A stretch of DNA of 41,593 bases from an uncultured Veillonellaceae bacterium (GTDB taxonomy: Bacteria; Bacillota; Negativicutes; Selenomonadales; Selenomonadaceae). Shown here one piece after another: positions 35,191 to 41,593 of this stretch. Each line of letters opens with the position of its first letter. Positions within the stretch are counted from its first letter, which is position 1. Both the position numbers and the translations under genes were made by a program. Location: the NCBI GenBank assembly GCA_902766015.1, contig CACXCC010000083.1, positions 1-41,593 of the forward strand. Reading direction: 5' to 3'. The notes under the pieces were generated by a model. That model had not been told where the DNA came from and did not search any database. It was given only the letters and a program-made list of their open reading frames with translations.

Positions 35191-35451
35191 ATGAGTGAAT
35201 ACGAAAAATACCGGCAGGTCTGCCGGGAAGCCGTTTGGACGGGTGTGACGCTTCTCGTTCTGATTGCGGCGTGGCTTGTTTTGGGCTTCGGACTTGCGCC
35301 TTTGGGCGGCACGGTTTTCGGACTTCCGGTCTGGACGCTTGCGTCAACGGTTGGATTTTGGCTTTTTGCTGTCGCTCTTGTTGCGCTGCTCGTGCATGTT
35401 GTTTTCCGCGACATGGATCTCGGCGCGGATGACGGGGAGGCGCGGAAATGA
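35191..35451 (+). CDS. YhdT family small membrane protein
   Basis: An 86-residue protein with two membrane segments (about 16-40 and 48-72) and the arrangement YRQVCREAVWTG, then LGFGLAPLGGTVFGLPVW, typical of YhdT (DUF997). YhdT genes are regularly found next to panF and its product is thought to be an accessory subunit. The ATG at 35191 is chosen from the family start; an upstream ATG at 35059 would add 44 residues of unlikely sequence. It overlaps panF by four bases (ATGA), so expression is coupled. Confidence 0.88.
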   Translation: MSEYEKYRQVCREAVWTGVTLLVLIAAWLVLGFGLAPLGGTVFGLPVWTLASTVGFWLFAVALVALLVHVVFRDMDLGADDGEARK

Positions 35452-36932
35452 CACAGGGAAATCCGATGGCGCTTTTGCCGCTGCTTCTCTTTATGGCGCT
35501 GATGATTGCCATCGGCTTTTATGTGCGGCGCAGTCAAAAAAGCGGCAATTTTATTCAACAGTATTTTATCGGCAATCACGATCTCGGCGGTTTTGTACTC
35601 GCGATGACAACGGTTGCGACGTACAGTTCCGTCAGTTCGTTTGTCGGCGGGCCCGGTATGGCGTGGCAGATCGGGTTCGGCTGGATTTATATGGCCGTCG
35701 TTCAGGTCACGGCGATTTTTCTCGTGCTCGGCATTTTCGGCAAACGCGTCGCGCTGCTTTCGCGTAAATTTGACGCCGTGACGGTCGTTGACATCATCCG
35801 CGAACGGTTTCAATCGGACGGACTCGCGGCCATGGCGGCGTTTATCATCGTTTTGTTTTTCTGCGGGACGATGACGGCGCAGTTTGTCGGCGGCGCGAAA
35901 CTTTTCGCTGCCGTTACGGGGTACAGTTATTCGATGGGACTTTTGCTGTTCGGACTCGTCGTCGTCGTTTATACAACGGTCGGAGGATTCCGCGCCGTCG
36001 CGTTTACGGATACGTGCTGCGCCGTCATGATGATGATCGGGATCGTGCTGCTTCTGTACTACGTTTTATCCGCGGGCGGCGGCTATACGGCCGTGATCAC
36101 TGGACTCGAGGCGAATCATCCCGAGATGTTCGAGCCTCTTTCGGACGGACATATGCCCGTCGGCCTCTATCTGACGCAGTGGATTCTCGTCGGTATCTGT
36201 ACGATCGCTTTGCCGCAGTCTGTCGTTCGCGGGATCAGTTATCGTGACACGAAAAGCCTGCATCACGCGATGATCATCGGTACGGTCGTCATCGGTTTTA
36301 TGAACATCGGCGTCAACTTTACGGGCATTCTCGCGCACGGCATTTTGACGGGACCGCTCGCGTCATACGGCGGTGTCGACAACATTATCCCGAGTACGAT
36401 CGTTGCGGCGATGCCGCAGGCACTTGTCGGCATCGCCATTATCGGTCCGCTCGCCGCGTCCGTGTCAACGATTTCCGGACTGCTCATCGTCGCGTCGTCT
36501 GCCGTCGTCAAAGACGTTTATCTGCATCATCAGAAAAAACGGGGCATTGTCCCGTCAACGCAGAAACTGCGTACGCTTTCGATGGCGGCAACAGCCGTTG
36601 TCGGCGTCATCGTCTTTTTCATCGCCCTGACGCCTCCGAGTCTCATCTGGATTATTAACATGTTTGCCTTCGGCGGACTCGAAACGGCGTTTTTCTGGAC
36701 GCTCCTCCTCGGACTCTTCTGGAAACGCGCCAATCGTCTCGGTGCATTGCTCTCTATGGGAGGAGGAACGATCGCTTATTGCCTGACGCAGGGACTCGGA
36801 TTTAAGGTCATGGGGCTGCATCAGATTACGATCGGTATTACCGTATCGCTCCTCTTCTTCCTCCTCGGAACGTATCTCGGCAAACCCGAAGATAAGAAAG
36901 TCCTCGCGGTTTTCTTCCCGGAGAAAGATTAA
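35448..36932 (+). CDS. panF: Sodium/pantothenate symporter PanF
   Basis: A 494-residue member of the sodium:solute symporter family with about thirteen membrane segments. Features include FIGNHDLGGFVLAMTTVATYSSVSSFVGGPGMAW near residues 41-74 and GPLAASVSTISGLLIVASSAVVKD, which carry the sodium-site serines and threonines. The coupling to a YhdT gene supports pantothenate rather than proline as substrate. With the panE-like gene nearby the cell may both take up and partly make vitamin B5. Confidence 0.92.
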   Translation: MTQGNPMALLPLLLFMALMIAIGFYVRRSQKSGNFIQQYFIGNHDLGGFVLAMTTVATYSSVSSFVGGPGMAWQIGFGWIYMAVVQVTAIFLVLGIFGKRVALLSRKFDAVTVVDIIRERFQSDGLAAMAAFIIVLFFCGTMTAQFVGGAKLFAAVTGYSYSMGLLLFGLVVVVYTTVGGFRAVAFTDTCCAVMMMIGIVLLLYYVLSAGGGYTAVITGLEANHPEMFEPLSDGHMPVGLYLTQWILVGICTIALPQSVVRGISYRDTKSLHHAMIIGTVVIGFMNIGVNFTGILAHGILTGPLASYGGVDNIIPSTIVAAMPQALVGIAIIGPLAASVSTISGLLIVASSAVVKDVYLHHQKKRGIVPSTQKLRTLSMAATAVVGVIVFFIALTPPSLIWIINMFAFGGLETAFFWTLLLGLFWKRANRLGALLSMGGGTIAYCLTQGLGFKVMGLHQITIGITVSLLFFLLGTYLGKPEDKKVLAVFFPEKD

Positions 36933-36949
36933 GGTTCAAGAAAACGTAA

Positions 36950-37123
36950 GGGATCGAGGGGCCGCCCCCGATGCCATTGCTGAGGAAGGCGTTAAGAAAA
37001 AATCGGTTTTCGCCCTGTCGCCTGTATCTTTTAAGCGTAGCGGTTTGATACAGGCGACTATAATTAGGCGAAAACCGATTTTTTTAGCCGCAGCTTAGGC
37101 ATCGGGGGCGGCCCCTCGATCCC
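36950..37123 (+). repeat. Nested inverted-repeat element, copy 10 (forward)
   Basis: Perfect 26-bp outer arms (36950-36975/37098-37123), an inner stem (ATCGGTTTTCGC type) with A- and T-runs, and a third stem (GTCGCCTGTATC type) around TTTAAGCGTAGCGGTTTGA. It lies 17 nt after the panF stop and 3 nt before the thiE stop, so it probably serves as terminator for both convergent genes. Confidence 0.93.
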
Positions 37124-37126
37124 GTC

Positions 37127-37765
37127 TTACTTAGAAAAATACTCTTGATACGTTTCCTTCCGCATCATCCCGCTCATGACGCAGGCGCCCGCAGCACCCA
37201 TGCGGCGAACGGCGGGGAGGTTGACGGCGGAAATGCCGCCGATCGCGTAGACCGGGAGAGGACAGTTTTTCGTCATCTCGCGCAAAAACGGCAGCCCGCG
37301 CGGGGGGAGCCCGTCCTTACACTTCGTCGCAAAAATATGTCCCGCCGTAATATAATCGGCGCCGAGCTTGACGGCTTCCTGCGCGTCGGCGAGCGAATGA
37401 CATGACGTTCCGATGACGTCAAATGCGTCATATTCATCCGGCGTTAATTGACGCAAAAGCGGCAGCGGCAGATGAATCGCGCGCGCGCCGAGTTTGACGG
37501 CAACACTCGTAAACGTATGCAGGATGACCGGCACGTCGTGAATGCGTCCGAGCGTCAAAACATCCTGGGCGAGCTTTTCGTAGGCGGCTTCATCCAAATC
37601 TTTTTCGCGCAGAATCACGGCAGCCGGATGCAAATGCATGACATTGCCGAGCTGCGTCAAAAAGTCACCCGTTACAAGATGCCGGTTTGTCACGCAGACG
37701 ACGGGAAAATGCCCGAGATCGTCCTCGCGGCACGGGAACGAAGGATTCAGAGCGTGATCAGACAT
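37127..37765 (-). CDS. thiE: Thiamine-phosphate synthase (ThiE/TenI family)
   Basis: A 212-residue TIM-barrel protein that would couple the thiazole and pyrimidine halves of thiamine. Visible family features include VCVTNRHL, ILREKDL, a middle AIHLPLPLL, IGTSCHSLADAQEAVKLGADYITAGHIFATKCKDG and YAIGGISAVN. It could instead be a TenI-type thiazole tautomerase, which shares the fold; the HIFATKCK and CHS segments fit both. It overlaps thiH by 8 nt and is the last gene of the thiamine operon. The ribosome binding site is weak, consistent with coupling. Confidence 0.85.
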   Translation of the reverse strand: MSDHALNPSFPCREDDLGHFPVVCVTNRHLVTGDFLTQLGNVMHLHPAAVILREKDLDEAAYEKLAQDVLTLGRIHDVPVILHTFTSVAVKLGARAIHLPLPLLRQLTPDEYDAFDVIGTSCHSLADAQEAVKLGADYITAGHIFATKCKDGLPPRGLPFLREMTKNCPLPVYAIGGISAVNLPAVRRMGAAGACVMSGMMRKETYQEYFSK

Positions 37766-39020
37766 AGAGATAATCGTTAAGGACCGGCTGCAGCCCTTCT
37801 CCTTTCATGTCATCATACATCTGGTGCAGGCTTCGCTGATCCTGAATCTCGAACTGTTCATCGCCGGCATTTTCATCGTCTTTTCCTTCGTATTTGCTCT
37901 CGTGGTCGCCGATACCGGTCGAAACACCGGCCGAGATTTTCGTTGCGGCGATTTTCGCGATGCCGTTGCGGAAACGCGCCGATTCGCGCGACGAAACCGT
38001 GATGCCCGCAAACGGCAGGAACAGGCGGTATGCGCAGAGAATTTGGCAGAGAACGCGTTCGCTGACGTCAAGCGGATTGATCTTGTCGTTGTTGATGATC
38101 GGACGCAGACGCGGGCAGGACAGCGAAAGTTCCGCCTGCGGATATTTGCGTTGCAGATAATAGACATGAAGTCCCGTCGCGAGCGCGTCCTTATGATAGT
38201 CCGAAAGTCCCAAGAGCGCCGAGAATCCGGCACCGCGCATACCGCCGCGGAGCGCGCGTTCCTGCGCGTCAAAGCGGTACGGCCAAACGCGTTTGTGGCC
38301 GAGAAGGTGCAGCGTTTCGTACTTTTTGAGGTCATACGTCTCCTGGAAAACCGTGACGTAATCGGCGCCGCATTCATGCAGGTAGCGGTATTCGTCCGTG
38401 TTGACCGGATAGATCTCGAGCCCGACATTGCGGAAATATTTGCTTGCGAGCTTGCAGGCTTCGCCGATATACTTGACGTCACTTTTGGCGCGGCTTTCAC
38501 CCGTCAAAATGAGGATTTCCTCCATGCCGCTGTCGGCGATGACTTTCATCTCGTGTTCGATCTGTTCGTGCTCGAGTTTCAGGCGATGAATCGAATTGTA
38601 GCAGTTAAAACCGCAGTATACGCAGTAATTTTCGCAGTAATTCGCGATATAGAGCGGCGTAAAAAGATAGACCGTGTTGCCGAAATGACGGCTCGTGATC
38701 TCGCTCGCAATACGCGACATTTCCTCGAGGAACGGTGCGGCGGCCGGGGAAAGCAGGGCTTTGAAATCCTCGATCGTGCGGTGTTCGTGATTGAGCGCGC
38801 GGCGTACATCGGCGGCCGTATAGCTCTCGTAATCGTACGCGTCAACCTCGCGCATGACTTTTTCGCGGATGTCGGATTTTATGATTTCCATGCCCGGGAG
38901 ATATTCCATCGGATCGCGGCGGCAGGACGGGTCATTTTCCAGCTGATGTTTACGCGCGAGCGCTTTCGGCGAAAGATTGCCCGTGTCAATGAGGAAGTTG
39001 TTTTCTTTTTTCTCCGTCAT
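37758..39020 (-). CDS. thiH: 2-iminoacetate synthase ThiH (radical SAM)
   Basis: ThiH cleaves tyrosine to 2-iminoacetate (dehydroglycine) for thiazole formation in anaerobes. The 420-residue protein has the radical-SAM cluster motif C-x3-C-x2-C at 129, 133 and 136 and the Trp/Tyr-binding region of the family (VTVFQETY, RFDAQERALRGGMRGAGFSALLG). The similar enzyme HydG has an extra C-terminal cysteine cluster, which is absent here, so ThiH is the better call. An acidic insert (EGKDDENAGDEQ) lies near the end. It starts 3 nt after thiG. Confidence 0.92.
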   Translation of the reverse strand: MTEKKENNFLIDTGNLSPKALARKHQLENDPSCRRDPMEYLPGMEIIKSDIREKVMREVDAYDYESYTAADVRRALNHEHRTIEDFKALLSPAAAPFLEEMSRIASEITSRHFGNTVYLFTPLYIANYCENYCVYCGFNCYNSIHRLKLEHEQIEHEMKVIADSGMEEILILTGESRAKSDVKYIGEACKLASKYFRNVGLEIYPVNTDEYRYLHECGADYVTVFQETYDLKKYETLHLLGHKRVWPYRFDAQERALRGGMRGAGFSALLGLSDYHKDALATGLHVYYLQRKYPQAELSLSCPRLRPIINNDKINPLDVSERVLCQILCAYRLFLPFAGITVSSRESARFRNGIAKIAATKISAGVSTGIGDHESKYEGKDDENAGDEQFEIQDQRSLHQMYDDMKGEGLQPVLNDYLYV

Positions 39021-39023
39021 GAC

Positions 39024-39806
39024 TTATTTCGCCTCCCGTAAAAAGCCCGTCAGCGGATCGGAAGCGGAAGCGCCGCGCGTCAAAACGCGTCCGAGTCCCG
39101 CGAGATACGCTTCGCGGCCGGCTTCGATCGCCGAACGGAAAGCGCGCGCCATACGTGTGACGTCACCGGCCGTTGCGAGAGCCGTATTTGCCATAATGGC
39201 CGCGGCGCCCATTTCCATTGCTTCGCATGCCTGGGACGGACGGCCGATGCCGGCGTCAACGATCACCGGCAGGTCGATTTCGTCGATGAGAATGCGGATG
39301 AATTCCTTGGCGGCGAGACCTTTGTTCGAGCCGATCGGAGCGGCAAGCGGCATGACCGCGGCGGCGCCGGCACTCACAAGATCGCGTGCGGCGTTCAGAT
39401 CCGGGAACATGTACGGCAGGACCGTAAAGCCTTCGTTGGCGAGGATTTCCGTTGCCTTGATCGTTTCCGTATTGTCCGGCAGCAGATATTTCGTGTCACG
39501 CATGATTTCGATTTTGACAAAATCACCACAGCCGAGTTCGCGGGCTAGGCGGGCGATACGGACGGCTTCATCGGCGTTGCGCGCACCCGACGTATTCGGG
39601 AGCAGCGTTACGTGTTTCGGGATATAGTCGAGGATATTGTCCTTTTTCTGCGTATTCGTGCGGCGTACGGCAAGTGTAATGATTTCCGCGCCGGCGTCCT
39701 TGACGGCGGCTTCGATGAGCTGCATCGAGTATTTGCCGGAGCCGAGGATGAAACGGGAATGGAATTCGTGTCCTCCGAGGATCAGAGGATCATTGGCAGT
39801 AGTCAT
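39024..39806 (-). CDS. thiG: Thiazole synthase ThiG
   Basis: ThiG builds the thiazole phosphate ring from deoxyxylulose phosphate, 2-iminoacetate and ThiS thiocarboxylate. The 260-residue TIM barrel starts [21 protein letters not shown] and has the Schiff-base lysine at K98 (FVKIE). It also has the phosphate-binding [11 protein letters not shown] and the [10 protein letters not shown] segment. The ATG at 39806 follows AGAAGG; the longer open frame upstream runs antisense to nothing useful and through thiS. It sits between thiS and thiH as usual. Confidence 0.95.
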   Translation of the reverse strand: MTTANDPLILGGHEFHSRFILGSGKYSMQLIEAAVKDAGAEIITLAVRRTNTQKKDNILDYIPKHVTLLPNTSGARNADEAVRIARLARELGCGDFVKIEIMRDTKYLLPDNTETIKATEILANEGFTVLPYMFPDLNAARDLVSAGAAAVMPLAAPIGSNKGLAAKEFIRILIDEIDLPVIVDAGIGRPSQACEAMEMGAAAIMANTALATAGDVTRMARAFRSAIEAGREAYLAGLGRVLTRGASASDPLTGFLREAK

Positions 39807-39840
39807 GAAAAAAGCCTTCTTTCTGAAACGGGCGGCGGAG

Positions 39841-40038
39841 TCAGCAGCCTCCGCCGACAAAATGGACAATCTCGACGACGTCGCCGTCTGCGAGTACCTG
39901 GTTTTCGTACTGCGAGCGCGGCAGGATCGCTTCGTTGTATTCAACGGCAACACTTTGAGGATTGCAGTCGATCGATTGGAGGTAAGCGGCAACGGTTTGA
40001 CCGTCAGCCGCAACCTTTTCGCCGTTAATTGTAATCAT
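39841..40038 (-). CDS. thiS: Sulfur carrier protein ThiS, with a C-terminal extra cysteine
   Basis: A 65-residue ubiquitin-like protein that carries sulfur as a C-terminal thiocarboxylate to ThiG. It begins MITINGEKV and ends VHFVGGGC. Normal ThiS ends in GG, the residue activated by ThiF. Here a third glycine and a cysteine follow, so the last residue or two may have to be removed, or the cysteine may take part in sulfur transfer. The ribosome binding site (GGAGGTG) is strong. It is the first gene of the operon after the TPP riboswitch. No thiF is in the window. Confidence 0.9.
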   Translation of the reverse strand: MITINGEKVAADGQTVAAYLQSIDCNPQSVAVEYNEAILPRSQYENQVLADGDVVEIVHFVGGGC

Positions 40039-40065
40039 AGGGGCACCTCCGGATAAGTTTTGACA

Positions 40066-40097
40066 ACAAGAAAAGCCGCCTGAACCGGGCGGCTTTT
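40066..40097 (-). terminator. Terminator of the TPP riboswitch expression platform
   Basis: AAAAGCCGCC (40071-40080) and GGCGGCTTTT (40088-40097) form a perfect 10-bp stem with a 7-nt loop. On the minus strand a T-rich stretch follows. It lies between the aptamer and thiS, so thiamine pyrophosphate binding is expected to stop transcription here. Confidence 0.85.
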
Positions 40098-40104
40098 GTA
40101 TCAT

Positions 40105-40226
40105 CGATATATTGACGGTAAATCCCTACGTTGGCATTGCCCAAATCAGGTCGTAACGGGTCGAAGGGCATACCTTCCTCTCAGCGTGTCTGCAGGCTCC
40201 CCGTACTGCAGAAAAGGCTGCAGTAC
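40105..40226 (-). ncRNA. TPP (thiamine pyrophosphate) riboswitch
   Basis: On the minus strand the THI-box landmarks appear in order: GGGGAGCC, CTGAGAGG (CTGAGA at 40184-40179), ACCTGATTTGGGCAATGCC and CAACGTAGGGA (40133-40123). These are the pyrimidine- and pyrophosphate-binding parts of the aptamer. An extra perfect 9-bp hairpin (40203-40211/40218-40226) precedes it. The riboswitch controls thiSGHE. Confidence 0.95.
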
Positions 40227-40247
40227 CTCTTGATTGTCTTGACTTCT

Positions 40248-40277
40248 ATTATATATCCGATCACGCCGTCGATGCAA
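40248..40277 (-). promoter_or_regulatory. Promoter of the thiamine operon
   Basis: On the minus strand: TTGCAT (40277-40272), an 18-bp spacer and TATAAT (40253-40248), just upstream of the TPP riboswitch. The -35 lies at the 3' end of the azlD-like gene. Confidence 0.7.
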
Positions 40278-40278
40278 G

Positions 40279-40587
40279 TTAAAGCATGATCTGCTCGGTC
40301 ACGAAGACAACGACGCAGCAAAACGCGGCGACCTGAAAGAGACTGGCGCCCGACCATGCGAGAATGACGCCCGCAACGAGTGCGAGTCCGCCCGCAAGAG
40401 GCACTTGCGTGGAATCGATGATGGCGGGAAATGTCATGACGGCGAGTGTCACATAGGGAACGTAGTAGAGGAACGAACGCAGAAAGCGGCTTTTGATTTC
40501 GCCGCGAATAAGTGTCAGCGGCAGAAGTCGGATCGCGACCGTCACGGCCGACATCAGCAGGATATAGATGTAAATGTCATGCTCCAT
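40279..40587 (-). CDS. AzlD-type branched-chain amino-acid transport subunit
   Basis: A 102-residue membrane protein with four hydrophobic segments, starting MEHDIYIYILLMSAVTVAIRLLP and including RFLRSFLYYVPYVTLAVMTFP, the AzlD/YgaH signature. It works with AzlC to export branched-chain amino acids or analogues. The ATG at 40587 lies inside the end of azlC (11-nt overlap), a common coupling in this pair. The frame extends upstream within azlC but the family start fits here. Confidence 0.9.
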   Translation of the reverse strand: MEHDIYIYILLMSAVTVAIRLLPLTLIRGEIKSRFLRSFLYYVPYVTLAVMTFPAIIDSTQVPLAGGLALVAGVILAWSGASLFQVAAFCCVVVFVTEQIML

Positions 40588-41359
40588 GGCCGGGCTCCTT
40601 TCCGTCCATATCCGGCTCGTCTTCGGTGTCATCTTTGATCGGCTTGAAAATCGCGCCGGCGGCAGCGATGAGGACCGTCAAAATGATCGTGCGCGTACCG
40701 GCCGAAAGATCCTCGAGATACGTCATATGAGCAAACGCGAAACTGAAAACGAAACTGATGCCGACAAGCCACGCAATAAAACGATCTTTCCGCGCCGTCG
40801 GAATAATGACCCAGAGAAACATGCCGTAGAGCGCAACGCTTAGGGCGCTGACGACAGATGTCGGTAAAATATTACCGGCGACGACGCCGAGTGCCGTTCC
40901 GACGGACCATCCGGGCATCGCGAGCACCATGGCGCCGTAATTGTAGTACGGATTGAGCGGACCCGGACGCGCGATCGTGATGCCGAAGATTTCGTCCGTC
41001 ATGTCAAAACCGACGAGCAGTCGTTGCATGAGCGGCGTATCCGGGGAAAAACGCTGGCTGACAACACAGCACATGAGCAGATAGCGCGCATTGGCAACGA
41101 GGGTCAAAATGATGATTTCGAGATACGGCGCATCGGCGGCAATGACGGTAAAGCCTGCGTATTCGCCGGCTGACGCGTTGTTGAAGAAGCTGACAAGAAA
41201 TCCCTGCAGCGGGTCAAGTCCGGCGTTGCGGGCGGCGATGCCGAGCGTAAATGCCACGACAAAATAACCGAGTGCGATCGGGAAACCGTCATGCATGCCC
41301 TCGACGAAAACCGCGCGGTTCGATGGGACGAGCGTGGTATCGTTGGTCAACGAAATCAT
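40577..41359 (-). CDS. AzlC-type branched-chain amino-acid transport protein
   Basis: A 260-residue membrane protein of the AzlC/YgaZ family with seven to eight hydrophobic segments and the family motif GFPIALGYFVVAFTLGIAARNAGLDPLQ near the N-terminus, plus NARYLLMCC. AzlCD exports branched-chain amino acids or toxic analogues. A charged tail (DDTEDEPDMDGKE) ends the protein. The ATG at 41359 is almost on top of the AAAGGA site; a TTG at 41350 has ideal 9-nt spacing and may be the true start. Confidence 0.9.
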   Translation of the reverse strand: MISLTNDTTLVPSNRAVFVEGMHDGFPIALGYFVVAFTLGIAARNAGLDPLQGFLVSFFNNASAGEYAGFTVIAADAPYLEIIILTLVANARYLLMCCVVSQRFSPDTPLMQRLLVGFDMTDEIFGITIARPGPLNPYYNYGAMVLAMPGWSVGTALGVVAGNILPTSVVSALSVALYGMFLWVIIPTARKDRFIAWLVGISFVFSFAFAHMTYLEDLSAGTRTIILTVLIAAAGAIFKPIKDDTEDEPDMDGKEPGHGA

Positions 41360-41393
41360 TCCTTTCCGAGTGGACTTTTTTTATATTTTTCCA

Positions 41394-41423
41394 TTGTACA
41401 CGATAGAAAACGGTTTCGACAAG
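41394..41423 (-). promoter_or_regulatory. Putative promoter for azlCD
   Basis: On the minus strand: TTGTCG (41423-41418), an 18-bp spacer and TACAAT (41399-41394), about 35 bp before azlC. Confidence 0.55.
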
Positions 41424-41514
41424 TGCAATGAAAGAAATTTCTGTCAACTACCGGTGTACACTGACGGAGGAGAAAAAAGGAATGTATGTTAACCTGACTC
41501 GTGATTCGCTGTTG

Positions 41515-41523
41515 TGATATAAT
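41515..41523 (+). promoter_or_regulatory. Extended -10 promoter for the gene at the right edge
   Basis: TGATATAAT (extended -10) lies 39 bp before the next start codon, with a weak CTGACT (41494-41499) 18 bp upstream of the hexamer. Confidence 0.6.
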
Positions 41524-41562
41524 AAAAGCAGTATTTCATGATATCCGTCGGGAGGGATCGTT

Positions 41563-41593
41563 ATGTCCGTTTCATCACTGTTATGCCGCGCAA
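41563..41593 (+). CDS. Start of an unidentified gene (cut by window edge)
   Basis: An ATG at 41563 with a good ribosome binding site (GGGAGGGA) and an upstream extended -10 element opens a frame reading MSVSSLLCRA before the window ends. Ten residues are too few to name it. It is divergent from azlCD. Confidence 0.5.
   Translation, partial: MSVSSLLCRA

Noticed and set aside
22322-37123. CRISPR array
   Set aside because: The repeated units are large palindromes scattered between genes over 15 kb, not short direct repeats with regular spacers, and no cas gene is present.
22322-37123. Insertion sequences with transposase
   Set aside because: The elements have no open frame of useful length and no transposase gene is in the window. 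A non-autonomous mobile origin remains possible.
37824-39041. A 405-codon plus-strand frame opposite thiH
   Set aside because: It is antisense to a gene with a clear radical-SAM motif in an ordered thiamine operon.
41482-41517. An 11-codon frame with an upstream GGAGG
   Set aside because: The -10 element of the next gene lies at its end and no transcript would include it; it is also very short.

Overview
The window is the chromosomal replication-origin region of a moderately GC-rich, diderm-type Firmicute. A Negativicutes genus of the Megasphaera/Dialister sort is my best guess, from gene order and protein style; I could not run a search. The order rsmG-mnmG-mnmE-jag-yidC-yidD-rnpA-rpmH on the minus strand, then dnaA-dnaN-yaaA-recF-dciA-like-remB-gyrB-gyrA on the plus strand, is the classic Firmicute oriC layout. 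Genes on both sides point away from the origin.

Region by region. 1-6.7 kb: tRNA-modification and rRNA-methylation genes, membrane-protein insertion and RNase P/L34 genes, driven from a consensus promoter beside the origin. 6.7-8.8 kb: a two-part origin, with DnaA boxes on both sides of dnaA and, before dnaN, boxes followed by CTA-type trinucleotides and an AT-rich tract. 8.8-22.3 kb: the replication and gyrase genes, interrupted by a Mn2+ (yybP-ykoY) riboswitch with its TerC gene, an HtpX protease, a P-loop kinase-like gene, a threonine-synthase-like gene and an exopolyphosphatase. 22.3-37.2 kb: metabolic genes (malic enzyme, LytR-CpsA-Psr protein, CYTH phosphatase, fructose-type PTS, YitT transporter, O-acetylhomoserine sulfhydrylase, ketopantoate-reductase-like protein, VOC protein, YhdT-PanF pantothenate symporter). 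Ten copies of a large nested inverted-repeat element sit between them. 37-40.3 kb: a thiamine operon thiS-thiG-thiH-thiE under a TPP riboswitch. 40.3-41.6 kb: an AzlCD-type branched-chain amino-acid exporter and the start of an unidentified gene.

The most unusual signals are not genes. (i) A family of about 175-245 bp nested palindromes whose outer arms differ in every copy yet stay self-complementary. They often come as inverted pairs with a 51-55 nt spacer, and in this window they occur only beyond gyrA. (ii) A third DnaA-box cluster at 26.2-26.5 kb that repeats the exact three-box geometry of the oriC core, 19 kb from dnaA. (iii) A large excess of the palindrome TGACGTCA, about 26 copies by eye against fewer than one expected from base composition. 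Several leader RNAs, attenuator-like hairpins and operator-like palindromes are also listed.
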